Shown here piece after piece: positions 22,735 to 34,068 of a stretch of 64,000 bases of DNA (its first letter is position 1; every line of letters begins with the position of its first letter). The notes beneath the pieces were generated by a model. That model ran no database searches. It had not been told where the DNA came from and saw nothing but the letters and a program-made list of their open reading frames with translations. Source of the DNA: Marthasterias glacialis (Eukaryota; Echinodermata; Asteroidea; Forcipulatida; Asteriidae). A program made the position numbers and the translations under genes. Location: positions 10,274,328-10,338,327 of the forward strand of contig OU452239.1 of the NCBI GenBank assembly GCA_911728455.2, written 5' to 3'.

Positions 22735-24317
22735 AGGGACACACCGGCTTACTGTTTACCTAATTTAGTGAATGATGTGGAATGACAGACAGTAATTTTT
22801 AAATGGTTGTTCTGTGAAATGTGAAAAAACAAAACACTGTCAAAGGTCAACTTATACGCTTTTCCAGCCGTTGCAACTGTCAAGTTTACGTGACAATGTT
22901 GCGCAATGTTGTAAGTAGACTGGTGCTCTGTTTATGTATGAATTATAACAATGACAAGACATGAGGATCCAGACTTCATATCCATCCAGCACAAATTCAC
23001 GTGTAAATAAAAACAGACATAAACGGACAGTGTATTCTGTGTACGACGAACTGGACGAACTTACTTGCAATGGAGAACGTTTCTTTATTATATCACAAGT
23101 AGGCCCTTTGTTGAAAAAAATTACTTGGACGAATGCCAGTTGGGTCCAGGACTGATCTGTGTTGTCAGGTCGTGTTCAAATTTAGAAAGGGAGAGAATAA
23201 GCTTGGCATAATGTGGACATCACAGACATGATGGACCATAAATATTGTCAAAATGTGAGTCTTCATGAATTAAAATATACGCAGGCATATTCACAATACA
23301 GTTCTATGATACAAACCTGTTCATCAAAATTATGGCAAAGACCACATCCTTCATGTTCTCATCGTGTTCAGCCTGCTGCAGTCTAAAAACTAACGGTAGT
23401 GTCCCTAATCTTGGACCATCTTTTCACATTGGCTTGGCCAATAACAGTCATTTGCCAAGCGAGCCTCCCGCTTTCGCTGCAAACGGATTGCCAATCCTGG
23501 CAGCTTTAGCGAAGGCATTCTCCCGTTTTTCGGGCGATGACTTCACTGGCCGGCCGCGGCCACCGCCACCGGGTTTTTTGTTGTGGGATTGGGGGGAGTG
23601 GACATTATGCAGCTATCATAGAAGTAGATAGATCAGCTGTATGGGATAAACATTCCCCGTCGTCGTCGCTCGTGTGCGTAGCGCAGGCAACACGTTACAA
23701 TAGTTAGGGGATAATAGCTAGGAGTACAGACTAAAACCCTCGTAAAAAAGCGTAATTGTTGGTCTGGCTCCCTACCCCTCCAACAAGCTCCCACGCTTAC
23801 GTCTAGACCGACCAGCAAGCTGGGGAGTTCATGCCCCGGGGTTTGTCTCTCTGGCCCCACGAGACACGGCACCGGCTGTACGGGATATGCCCCAAGGTTT
23901 ACGTTCCGCTAGCTCCCACGCTGGTGCGCCGTAAGACACGCTTCGGTTGCAATTGCACGGACTCTCTGAATGCGAACATTACGTTCGATTTTTCATCATT
24001 ATTTACAAATTGTATCAATAATCTGAATACATAAGTCTTTTTTGTCCAATACTCATGAATAATTGTAAAAAAAGGATTTAAATTTGGTTCAGTAATTTAC
24101 TTTTGTACGGCTGGAAGTAAAACTAACTCCGAAGATCACGTGATTTATCCGAACCACTTTTTTGGTTCGGATAAATCGTTTTTTGAAAAATGCTCAAAAA
24201 CGGCAAAATTTGATGGTTTCTTTTAGGAACCGTTCTTCTCCATTCCTGAAAGACATTTGAAGTCATATGTTAGCCTATTTTGTAGCCCAAACAGCCCAAC
24301 GAAGCCGGTGTGCACCT
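22735..24317. mobile_element. TTAA-flanked inverted-terminal-repeat element, 1.58 kb, non-autonomous
   Basis: The left end AGGGACACACCGGCTT and right end AAGCCGGTGTGCACCT are inverted with two mismatches. TTAA flanks both sides (22731-22734 and 24318-24321). TTAA target sites are typical of piggyBac-type transposons. No transposase frame is visible inside. A related, truncated copy lies at 60325-61520. Confidence 0.78.
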
Positions 24318-24530
24318 TTAATTAGGACTTTTCTGATGAGAATCCGTAGTGAATCGACCGAAGACAAAAGCCCAAAATATCTTGAATTCTTTTGAGGATT
24401 TTAGTGGGGTTGCTTTTGTAAAAGAGGGGAAGAGTGTGCAAAAGTATTTGGGAAGTATATGTTTATCATTCACACGTCGAAAATATTGAGTGTGATGTGT
24501 CATCTTGTTAACAAAAATAGCAACGACAGC

Positions 24531-24612
<82 letters not shown>

Positions 24613-25869
24613 CTAGTAAGCCAGGTGTGAGTTGATTTGAAACTGCTTTATCATCCTTTCTTTGTCCACAACGTTACAATGTAAATTTAAAACGTGAGGT
24701 ACAACTGAACTTATATTAATGATTTGTTTTCAACGATACCGTACTGTACAGAATTTGAAACTTGTAATAATGAACATCGGTTGAAGATTGTAAAGCACTT
24801 AGTACCGAGTAACTTCATTACCACAAAATCCTTCAAAATACATGTCATGGTTTGAATTTGAGTTCGATAGATTTGATTGATTGATTGATTGATTGATTGA
24901 TAGGTTGATTGGCAGATAAGCGTAGCTCACGAGTCAGTCTAGAGTCACCATAGACTGTGAAATACTACCGGTGTCCAGTCAGAAATGTCGAGTTCTGAAA
25001 GTGCCATCATCCCTTCATTCAGGCTCTATGATTCAGGATATTGACAATCACGAGATTGTAATTCTTTCGGGAAGTAGACAGCTTGATGATTATAATGTCG
25101 TCATCTTTGCAGGTGCATGAATGACATAATAATTTACCCGTATACTATCGTTCAGGATCTAATACAAAAAGTCAAACGGCAATTCCAGAACACCGATCAC
25201 AGCACCAGACCACAACACAAAGCTTTTCTATGCGCATTAGAAAAAGGTTACCAGCCAAACTACCATGTCACATGTACTGTTTGCAACTGGTTTCCTGCTT
25301 ATTTTTGCTCAACAGATTGCAAAAGCACTGTTGTCTGCTTATGCTGTTCGGTGAAATTGGGGCCCATGCATGTGCCGTTAGAGTTGAACTGTAAAGAAAA
25401 CTTAAAACTAAAGAAGTTGCAATGCAAGACAACATCGACTGACTTCAAGTATACCCTTTACAAATTATAAACTCTTGTTTTGATTCAGGCTCTGGGCTCC
25501 GTTTGACGTCGAAGCACCGTGCAAAATCCTGTTGGTATAGACCATGTTACCTGTGACATCACATGTTTACAAAAGAGCCACAGAACCTGGACTTCCTGCA
25601 GGCAGGATTTGTACACGGCTCAATGGGAAAATACTTTAAATCTTTCATTTTATGGAGATTGCACTGTCCGATTGTCATCAACTTTGGATATGAAGGAAAG
25701 GGGCACATCTCACAACTAGTTCAGCTCTCATTTTAATAGCCATTGAATTTATGTGGAAATTATGATACAAAATGTAAAATTTCTCATATGTCCCAAGCAG
25801 TATCTTGCCTGCCAGTAATTGCCCTGGAATGTACAAGGTCACTCTTTTGTAAACAAGGGTCACATGGTC
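24318..25869. other. Intergenic repeat mosaic
   Basis: Holds the (CAA)n tract at 24530-24613, a (TTGA)n stretch near 24877-24902, and a segment at about 25190-25480 (AAAGGTTACCAGCCAAAMTA, GGTTTCCTGCTTATT) repeated at 33010-33320. No gene supported. Confidence 0.55.
24530..24613. repeat. (CAA)n microsatellite
   Basis: About 28 consecutive ACA/CAA triplets. Confidence 0.95.
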
Positions 25870-25984
25870 TATAGTGATGACGTTCTGGAGCCGGAAGTGC
25901 AGTGTAACGAATATTCATGTACTGTACATGCATGTATACCATTCGTTGACCTTGCACTTCCGGCTCAAAAACGTCATCACTATA
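25870..25984. repeat. Short hairpin MITE, TATAGTGATGACGTT termini
   Basis: TATAGTGATGACGTTCTGGA at the left pairs with AACGTCATCACTATA at the right. The arms extend through GAGCCGGAAGTGCA. A deleted relative lies at about 33379-33450. Confidence 0.8.
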
Positions 25985-26234
25985 CCAATAGGATTGATGA
26001 CGGAGCCAAAGCCGAAGCCTAGGCCTGAGTATACACAGAACAGACGGTACAAACACAGTGTCTAAACGCTATAGCGATAACTAATAACGATAACTATAAA
26101 CCATTGACTAAAACTAGTATCAGTTAGTCTCTTAGTTATGGTACTCAGAAATCACTACAAGAACCAGTGATAATATGTATAAATTAATATATAAACTAAT
26201 CTAGTACACTATAAATCTTAACTACAGTATTCTA

Positions 26235-26240
26235 TTTAAT
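26235..26240 (-). other. Candidate polyadenylation signal ATTAAA
   Basis: ATTAAA on the minus strand about 65 bases after the stop. It is conserved at 37299-37304 in the other copy. A variant signal, so only moderately supported. Confidence 0.4.
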
Positions 26241-26304
26241 AAACGGTCAGTGGGGAAGTCCAGTTTAGTTTTCCGTCCCGGGGAAGTTTGGGTCCAAAGT
26301 TCGT

Positions 26305-26337
26305 CTAACACAAGAACTTGCAACCGGTATCGGGATT
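26305..26337 (-). CDS. Saposin paralogue 1, exon 6 (last two cysteines)
   Basis: Acceptor CATCTTTACAG. It encodes NPDTGCKFLC and a TAG stop. Eleven codons, easily missed by gene finders, but needed to complete domain 2. Confidence 0.85.
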   Translation of the reverse strand, partial: NPDTGCKFLC

Positions 26338-29300
26338 CTGTAAAGATGCACAAAAATAGCATAAATAATAATAAATATAAGATGCCACATTAACTGCTAC
26401 AACATTGTCAAGAAAACGTTGGGTATTGAACAGACCCATGTCACTTCTTAAAGGTCAAGAGTACTCAACAATTGGAAGAAAAAAGTAGGAGAAGACGGAG
26501 CACACTAGAATCTTACCAAGAATTCAGCAGCGAAGTATCGGATCTTGAGACTAAGGTAGTTGATGCGGACGATGCATTCCTCCTTCTCAGGTCCAGGGGA
26601 GATGATGTCGCAGTCGATAAGCATGTACTTCACAAACGAATCCTGGATTCATAAATATGGGGAGGATTATTAGTGATCCAAGATGAAAAATGGTACACGA
26701 TAAACAACGATTCAAGACGGAAATATGAAACGAACGGGAAGGACCTACAGCAGATAATATTAAAATAGGATCTCTTATAATGATGCAAGCTGAATAGTGA
26801 TACAGGATGAGGAATGATACGAGATGAAGAAAGGTACAGGATGAAGAATTATACAAGGTGAAGAATGATAGAGGACGAAAAATGATATCGGATGGGGAAT
26901 TGTATAAGATGAGGAATGATAGAAGATGAAGAATGATACGAGACGAAGAATGATACAAGCTGAAGAATGATACAGGATGAAAAATGATACAAGATGAAGA
27001 ATATTACAAGCTGAAGATTGATACAAAATGAAGAATGATACAAGTTGAGGAATGATACAAGATGAAGAATGGTACAAGCTGAAGAATGACACAAGCTGAA
27101 GAATGATACAAGATTAAGAATGATACAAGATGAAGAATGATACAAGTTGAGGAATGATACAAGATGAAGAATGGTACAAGCTGAAGAATGACACAAGCTG
27201 AAGAATGATACAAGATTAAGAATGATACAAGATGAAGAATGATACAAGTTGAGGAATGATACAAGATGAAGAATGGTATACAAGCTGAAGAATGACACAA
27301 GCTGAAGAATGATACAAGTTGAGGAATGATACAAGATGAAGAATATTACAAGCTGAAGAATGATACAAGTTGAGGAATGATACAAGACGAAGAATGGTAC
27401 TAGCTGAAGATTGATACGTGATGAAGAATGATACAAGCTGAAGAATGATACACATCGGAGGGAGGTACAAGATGGACAACAACACAAGACAGAAAATGAT
27501 ACATGAAAAATAATATCGGATGAGGAATAATACAGTATAAAGAATGCTACAAGATGAAGAATGATACAATAAAGCACCATCAACAATTTCAAATGTGGGG
27601 AGGGGGATAGTGAAATTAGACAATGTACAATATTTACCGTGAACCCTTTGCTGTTCAAGACCTGCTGCAACGCAACAGGTACACTCCTGCAGACTTCACA
27701 AGCCATGCTGTCGTCAGTTTGTTTCAAGAGCGGTGACACTTTCTTGGACGAAGGCTTCGAAATGCAGTCGTCGGTGATAGGTCCAAGTGAATCACACACG
27801 AACCTACACAGATACTTTGGGTTGGCCTGAAGGAAAAAGAGGAAAATCCATAACCCGTGACCCAAACCTTATTATTCAAAGGTCACATCAAGTCAGGTCA
27901 ATTCAGGTCAAGTCAACTCGGGACAGATCAGGTCAAGTGAAATAAGGTTAGGTCAGGTCAAGTCAAGACAAATCAAGTCAGGCCAGGTCAAATCTGGTCA
28001 TTTGGGTCAGATTGGGTCTAGTCAAGACAAATCAAGTCAATCACAGTCTCGGCTACGCACCCGAAAGTTCGACGAAAGTCCGACACGATAAAATCCTATC
28101 GGAAAATGTAAACATGCGTGCGCGTACTTTTAGCGCGCGCGTTCATGTCGTGCAGTGTGGCATTGAAGAGACGCACATTTTGCTTCCCACGTGCACAGTG
28201 GTGATGTGGCCAATGCTGTGATCAGTCAATATGTTTAGGGGCGGGGCTTAATGGATCGGTCTATTGTGCCTAGAACCATGCAGAACTCGTACCGCTTGAC
28301 CACGCCTTTGGAACTGTCTGCCCATCAGCATCAAGGAGGCCAAAACATGTTCAAAGATCTTCTAAATACACACCTGTTTATTGCTTTGTTCTGCTTGGAT
28401 GATGTCATTCTGTATAGTGCCACAGGTCACATAAATGCCTATTAATTAAATTGATATTATTATTACTTACCGTCATGGCTGCGGTCGTCATTTGCATGCG
28501 CCCTGGCACAGTGTCGATGTATTCGACACATTGACGGTATCCAGGTGACGTTTCATTCATGAAGTCACAGATCACCTTCATGTAAACCACTATTGCAGAC
28601 TTCAATCAAACAGTAACAGGTGAAAGAAAGTAAGAAACAAATTTCAATCAATTTAAAGCATGCTGTAACTCATGTTTGATGTCCCAAAACACGACCATGG
28701 TGGAATCTCGAGATAATTATGCAAACGTTGAACTGTTCTCGTTTTCAAGGAAGCAATTGCATTTAAAAAATAAATCCCCAAGCCCAACATTGGTAAGAAG
28801 AAACACATAAACGTTTACAGATTTACATATACCTTACATGGTATAAAGATAATGATGATAGAAAACTTTCATTGAAATATTTCTGCCTGAAGTGTTATCG
28901 TTTTCAAAATTATAGTTTTCGTCTCCGTGAGACGAAAACTCTGCCTATAGGAATGCGTAAAAAAAAATGCAAAATGCATTTTCACCGTTTTCTCGCAAAC
29001 GAAACAACGAAATGAGCTGACATTTTCACTGGTTGGTTTTTATTGTAATATCTTGATTTGTGCAAAAAAAGGAGGCATTTACAGTCAGTTTACCAGTGTT
29101 GAGCTGGGGTTTTACACAGCCTCTTTAAAACTCAATTTAGCGGGTGTTTCAAGACGATAGGACTATTGCAACGAATGCTTGTACAATGAATGTTTCTATA
29201 ATAGTCTCGCATAGAAATCATAAGATATCACCCACACACAAAACAAACAGCTGCAACTCACTGGTTAGATGTATTTGTTCGGGGTTTTATATCCCAAAAA

Positions 29301-30350
29301 AATATTTCATTGATTGATTGATCGATCGATGATTAATTGATTGATCGATCGATGATCAATTGATTAGTTAACCGACTGATTTCCATTCCTAGTGGAATGG
29401 AACTCTTGATATGGGCCATTTTGAAATCACGGCTTTGGCAATTGGGCTCCGGTCTGGGCTTCGTAAAGTTATTTTGAAAGCATGTTCGTTGGCTTCAAAC
29501 AGGCAGGCAGATTATTAGCAGGAGCCCATGCAAGCCCCAATGTATTGATTAATATTCAAATAATTATATTAGCCATGGAAAAGAATAAGGTAATAAAAAA
29601 CACATAGTATGGTGTATAAGTGTATTTTGTTTGGAAGCGTAAAACGAGTCATAACTAATAAACATTTAAAACTGGTATCTCAACGCAGCGGCTTTATAAT
29701 GTCTGACAGTGCATTCATGTTTAATGACGAAGGCTAAGACACTCCAAAGTATAATTATACGGGTTTTTTTTATTAGTGTTTTTTGTTTACCTTCTTAGTG
29801 AGCAATCGTAGAGAGATAGTAGTTAAATTGCTGAGGAGAGAGAGAGAAAGTCGCCCGTAGGAGAGAGTTAGTCTCCGCAGCGAGATACCAATAGTTGGTT
29901 TAAATTTGTTGTTGCCATTTTAGGCTTCAGTAGTTTTGAGAAAAGATAACAGGAAAATAATCATTATATGGCTACCTCAATATCCTTGTTATAAGCAACC
30001 TCCTTCAAGAACGTGACCGTGTCTAAGCAGTACGAACACGCTATCTGACGGTTATCACAGGTAGGCTTCCCGACGGCCGAAGGCTTTTCGAAACCTAAAT
30101 ACAAAGACAATCAACGTATTACATCATCAACAACGTCATCTCTCACAACGCACAACGTACTCAACTGTCGACCATGTGACCTGTGTGACATCACAAGTCC
30201 AGAAGAGAACCAAAGAGCCTGGACTTCCTGCAGGCAAAACTTGTACAACAATGTTATTGCTGAGAACAAATGCTGTGTAGTTATTTACCTACCTTTTCCA
30301 TTCACGCCAAAAGCCACGCAGGCCATGAAAAACACCAAGGTCAACTTCAT
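26305..30350 (-). CDS. Secreted protein with two saposin-B domains, paralogue 1
   Basis: Six exons on the complement: 30293-30350, 29976-30094, 28471-28599, 27638-27826, 26517-26642 and 26305-26337, giving 217 aa with consistent phases. Residues 1-18 form a signal peptide (MKLTLVFFMACVAFGVNG). Saposin domain 1 has the six-cysteine pattern C39, C42, C70, C83, C109, C113; domain 2 has C145, C148, C176, C188, C213, C217, the last residue before the stop. An extra pair, C32 and C123, brackets domain 1. An N-glycosylation sequon (NET, 74-76) sits where saposins usually carry sugar. Saposin-B folds bind or perturb lipids; members include lysosomal activators and pore-forming defence peptides. A basic linker (SKPSSKK) separates the domains. 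Substrate and role are unknown. Confidence 0.9.
26517..26642 (-). CDS. Saposin paralogue 1, exon 5 (domain 2 middle)
   Basis: Acceptor GAATCCAG, donor GTAAGA. It encodes DSFVKYMLIDCDIISPGPEK then EECIVRINYL, with two domain 2 cysteines. Confidence 0.88.
26690..27590. repeat. 17-bp minisatellite in intron 4 of saposin paralogue 1
   Basis: Units of GATGAAGAATGATACAA with variants (GCTGAAG, GTTGAGG, GATTAAG). A 102-bp higher-order unit (six 17-mers) is evident between 27061 and 27264. The same array, differently sized, lies in the same intron of paralogue 2. Confidence 0.93.
27638..27826 (-). CDS. Saposin paralogue 1, exon 4 (end of domain 1, linker, start of domain 2)
   Basis: Acceptor TTCCTTCAG, donor GTAAAT. 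It encodes ANPKYLCRFVCDSLGPITDD through the linker to MACEVCRSVP. It is base-for-base identical to the matching exon of paralogue 2. Confidence 0.92.
27880..28050. repeat. TCAAGTCAGG simple repeat in intron 3 of saposin paralogue 1
   Basis: Degenerate AGGTCAAGTCA units; read on the gene strand it is GACTTGACCTGAC. The same kind of repeat occupies intron 3 of the other two saposin genes. Confidence 0.85.
28045..28266. repeat. Partial copy of the TAGACCGATCCATTAAGCCC MITE
   Basis: The right half, ending GGGGCGGGGCTTAATGGATC then GGTCTA, matches the full element at 30839-31107. It lies in intron 3 of saposin paralogue 1. Confidence 0.65.
28471..28599 (-). CDS. Saposin paralogue 1, exon 3 (domain 1 middle)
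   Basis: Acceptor GATTGAAG, donor GTAAGT. It encodes SAIVVYMKVICDFMNETSPG and the QCVEY helix: two cysteines and the glycosylation sequon. Confidence 0.9.
28769..29113. repeat. MITE, CCCCAGCTCAACAYTGGTAA family, in intron 2
   Basis: Left CCCCAAGCCCAACATTGGTA and right CAGTGTTGAGCTGGGGT are inverted. The interior has TTTTCGTCTCCGTGAGACGA. Same family as 39852-40180 and 59956-60324. Confidence 0.75.
29976..30094 (-). CDS. Saposin paralogue 1, exon 2 (domain 1, first cysteines)
   Basis: Acceptor GTATTTAG; encodes FEKPSAVGKPTCDNRQIACS then YCLDTVTF, and ends GAG before GTAGC. It contains the CSYC pair opening the saposin fold. Confidence 0.9.
30293..30350 (-). CDS. Saposin paralogue 1, exon 1 (signal peptide)
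   Basis: ATG at 30350-30348, the first codon after the TATA-bearing promoter. It encodes the hydrophobic leader and ends in phase 1 before GTAGGT. Confidence 0.88.
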
Positions 30351-30490
30351 CTTTTTCTTTCAAGCTGCTATCTCGTGTCAAGCTGGTCCTCAAAAGTGTC
30401 TGCTCCGGGTACTCGGTGTCACTCCTGGGTCTTTTCTCAACGGCTCTGTCGCTCTTCCCCCACTGTCCTCTTGTCGTGGGGAGATGGACC

Positions 30491-30497
30491 TTTTATA
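30491..30497 (-). promoter_or_regulatory. TATA box of saposin paralogue 1
   Basis: CTATAAAAGG on the minus strand, about 140 bases before the ATG. It is conserved with its surroundings in paralogue 2. It implies a start site near 30460. Confidence 0.75.
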
Positions 30498-30838
30498 GAG
30501 CCGCGCCGAAGTTAAGCCCCGCCCAACTTTTTACCTGGTGCAGCATAAATCAAGGCAACTCGATGTTGTGTGTTTTTTTTTTTTTTCATTCTTTTTTCTG
30601 TGTTTCTTTATACATTTTAAAAAAAAGACCACCCCTCCAACACGCCAGTGCTGACAGGAAGGTGAGGTTTACTAATAAAAAAGTTCGTTACACCAGAAAT
30701 GCTCAGCCAATGAAAACCATGAACTTTTTTTAGACAGGTCATATGCCGTGACCATGGACGCCAAAAATGAACGTGATTGGCCGAGAATTTCTACTGCGTC
30801 AAGCAGTAAGATGAAACTATGGCCCATTGACCAGTAAA

Positions 30839-31107
30839 TAGACCAATCCATTAAACCCCGCCCCCATACGTATCAACCAATCACGGCCTTAGGTACGCCA
30901 CCAAAAGTCTAACAAAGGTCCGACACAATAAAAATCTTATTGGAAAATGTAAACATGCGTGGGCGTACTTATAGCTTGCGCGTTCATGTCGTCGTCCAGT
31001 GTGGCATTGAAGAGACGCACATTGTGCCGCCCACGTGAACAGTATTGATTTAGCCAATTCTGTGATTGGTTAATAAGTTTAGGGGCGGGGCTTATTGGAT
31101 CGGTCTA
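30839..31107. repeat. MITE, TAGACCRATCCATTAARCCC family, full copy
   Basis: Starts TAGACCAATCCATTAAACCC and ends GGGCTTATTGGATCGGTCTA, about 269 bp. Fragments lie at 28045-28266, 39105-39175 and 42952-43020. Confidence 0.8.
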
Positions 31108-32499
31108 CTATAATTGTTCATGCCAGGAAACATTAGGGCTCTAGTAATGGTCACTTGGTACCCACGTGTCAACACGCATAGAAACCGGAAAGATTGGGAA
31201 CTGGGGCATCGTTGGAAAGCGCAATACGGATGGGCGCCATTACGGCAAGTGAATGCTTTGTTTCCCATTGATGGTCATGTCCGCGCTGACCTGCACTGAT
31301 CTATTGATGTATCAGTCGAGTTACTTGCTGAAATGGCGTCCAGTGGGATTTCCCATTTCCTTCGTCACTCTGTAATCTTTAGTTCCAATCAAAGCATACA
31401 AACATCGATAGCAAATGTTGAGTGGTGGGAATGGTCCAAATAGTTTGTAGGGTTCAAGACCAACAAACAGTAAAATTGGCGCCAAACATCGTGAAAGAAG
31501 TTACGTTAGAACGCTCAGTAATAAATATTCCCCGCGTTTCGTAGACAAAGAGGGAAATAGTTGTCTTTTCTTATTCGGGTATTCATGCATTGTAAAGCAC
31601 AGGGGTACTAGGCAGGAGTATTACATAATATTGGAGAATGTGAAAATGGGGGTTTAAAAGCCAAGGTAATTGAGGGTGAAATCAGTTCTAGCGAGAGCAA
31701 CCACACTGGCACGGCGTATACACCAACAATTTTTTTATAAATAAGTTAATCATGCGCATATACAACTGAATAAAACGAAAGAGTTCAAATTTAGAAGGGG
31801 TGTAGTCCGACACTTACACGGAGAGGGGCAATGACAGCTATTGGGCTTAGGTTTTCAGAGCAAATTCTCTCTTTTTTTCTGGGCGTCTTGTTTCCTTGAG
31901 GAGGTTTTTTTTTAATTTTTTTTTTTAATGTCATTAAAATTGTGTAATGACAGATTTTGAACTGAAAGGTAGATAAGCCTAGATGACATTGATGTACGGT
32001 GGATAAGAATGTACTAAGATCAAAAAACATGTTTGATAAACCGCCAGGGATTTTAATAAGAATTCTGAAGATTCTTTAAGAAAGCTTAAGGAAATCTAGC
32101 TGTTAAACTCAAAGTAATTTGGTAATACAAACTCAATTTATGTTGTGAAGAATTAGAAAAAGAACTCGTAACAAAAGGTGGGAACGTGCCACTTTTCGTG
32201 CTACGCTTATACGCCAAAAGTAAAGTTGTAGTTTTGACTTGAGTCTTGTAAAATTGAGAAGGGGAAAGACGACCTTTTTCTTCATTATGAAAAGGCTCAG
32301 TACGGTGGCTCCGAAGATCCATATAGCAAGTTGCAAAATAATATAACTCTATGCACCAAGCTAGTCTACGTGCATTGTAATGGGATTTAAGATACATTTA
32401 CCATGGAGAAATGCAATTACTATTATATGATGGGACTTGTATCCGCTTCTGAGATTGACTTGACCAATGATTGTGAGCGTTCTTTGTGCTAAATCGTCG
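31108..32499. other. Intergenic, nothing recognised
   Basis: No gene or repeat family that I can support. Confidence 0.5.
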
Positions 32500-32763
32500 G
32501 CTCAGAACTTTAAGGTCATTAACTTCCGTAATCGACAAAAGGTCGTTAACATTTCCAAACTAAAAAACAGCAAATAAGATTTAAAAATCAAAAACTAATG
32601 TTTGTCTATCCAAAAAGTAGTTTAACCTGTTACCCTAAACTACTTTTTGGATAGACAAACCATTAGTTTTTAATTTTTAAATCTTATTTACTGTTTTTAA
32701 GTTTGGAAATGTTAACGACCTTTTTGTCGATTACGGAAGATAATGACCTGATAGTTCTGAGGC
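32500..32763. repeat. Large near-perfect inverted repeat, about 125-bp arms
   Basis: The left arm 32500-32623 and right arm 32637-32763 are complementary with scattered mismatches around a 13-nt loop. Landmarks are CCGTAATCGACAAAAGGTCG on the left and its complement on the right. Non-coding. Confidence 0.9.
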
Positions 32764-33009
32764 ATCGAAATGGCTGAGATTACAATCCGTAGTGAATTGA
32801 CGGAAGACAAAAGCCCCCAAAATCACACAGTGGACAGCTGTCAAGTCTCCTGTCTCAATGGTGGCGTCACAGTGCTCCACCGAGCTGAGGACCTGGCCAA
32901 TGATCAACTGGCTTACGGACTTAATGGCAAAGAGATCTATATAGCATTCGACATTATCATCACCCGTAGGCTATTGTTCAGGATCTTACAAAAATTTCAA
33001 ATGGCAATT

Positions 33010-33490
33010 TAAGACCTCCGATCACAGCACCAGACCACAACACAAAGCTTTTCTGTGCGCACTAGAAAAAGGTTACCAGCCAAAATACTATGTCACATGT
33101 ACTGTTTTGCAATTGGTTTCCTGCTTATTATTTTTGGCTCAACAGAATATTTTATAAGCACTGTTGTCTGCTTATGCTGTTCGGTAAAATTGGGGCCCAT
33201 TTGCCGTTAGAGTTGAACTGTAAAAAAAAACCTTAAAGCTAAAGAAGTTGAGACATTACAGCCGTTGCAAGGAATCACAGACTGACTTCAAATACCCGTT
33301 ACAAAATTATAAACTCTTGTTTTGATTCAGGCTCTGGGCTCCGTTTGACGTCGAAGAACCGTGCAAAATCCTGTTGGTAAGTGATGACGTTTTGGAGCCG
33401 ATAGTGCAGTGTAACGAATGATAATGTACGCCATCACAATACCAACAGGATTGATGACGGAGCCAAAGCCTGGGCCTAGGCCTTAGTCTG
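33010..33490. repeat. Mosaic of repeats shared with 25190-26020
   Basis: CAGGCTCTGGGCTCCGTTTG at 33330 and GACGGAGCCAAAGCCTGGGC at 33454 form imperfect inverted ends. The same ends at 25487 and 26000 are split by additional sequence. Confidence 0.6.
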
Positions 33491-33788
33491 GAAACGGCCC
33501 CTTATAGTGGAATACACAGCTGCCCCTGTAAAGGTTTCCTGAAATACATGTAGTTGGTGCTATAATGAGAATAATAATGGCACCATCATCATGGCTGCCC
33601 ATTTTTCATCTCCAGCCGCTTCTGGGTACACACCATTAATGGCCATTATACTGGCTGGATGGGACATCGCGTCCAAACACTGACCGCGCGCGTATTATTT
33701 GAAATGGGTAGATATATATAGCTCTGTGGTAGAGACCTTAGATCTCCAGTATCATGGAGATCAATGGTAGAGACCGATCGTCACGCGA

Positions 33789-34068
33789 TAAGGCTAGTTT
33801 ATAGTCGGTCGCGCGATAGTCGCGCGGCAGTAAAGTTGACGCACGACGCAGTTTATGGTCGACGCTGACGCCCCAGCGACCATAGACTGCAATGAAAAGA
33901 CTCAGCGTCCAGCAATCACAGCGTAAGGCTGGTTTACAGTTAGTCGCGCGATGGTCGCACGACGGTAAAATTGTAGCACGACACAGTTTATAGTCGACGC
34001 TGACACCTCAGCGACCATAGACAACAATGAAAAGACTCAGCGTCCAGCGAACACAGCGTAAACCAGCC
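33789..34068. repeat. Tandem dimer, about 140-bp unit
   Basis: Two copies of a unit running from AAGGCTRGTTTAYAGT through CAGCGACCATAGAC to AGACTCAGCGTCCAGC. Confidence 0.85.

Larger units (their letters stand above)
26042..30830. repeat. Duplicated genomic block, copy 1 (contains a saposin gene)
   Basis: Collinear and highly similar to 37145-41940, from upstream of the promoter through all six exons and beyond the 3' end. Outer limits are approximate. The copies differ by scattered substitutions, small indels, minisatellite length and a large insertion in the first intron of copy 2. Confidence 0.88.

Noticed and set aside
23332..23631. Plus-strand frame shared in part with 60783-61094
   Set aside because: Lies within the TTAA inverted-repeat element; the frame differs between the two copies and shows no transposase motif.
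26849..27865. A separate 338-codon gene on the minus strand
   Set aside because: It is saposin exon 4 read through its donor site into the intronic minisatellite; the other paralogue does not keep the frame.
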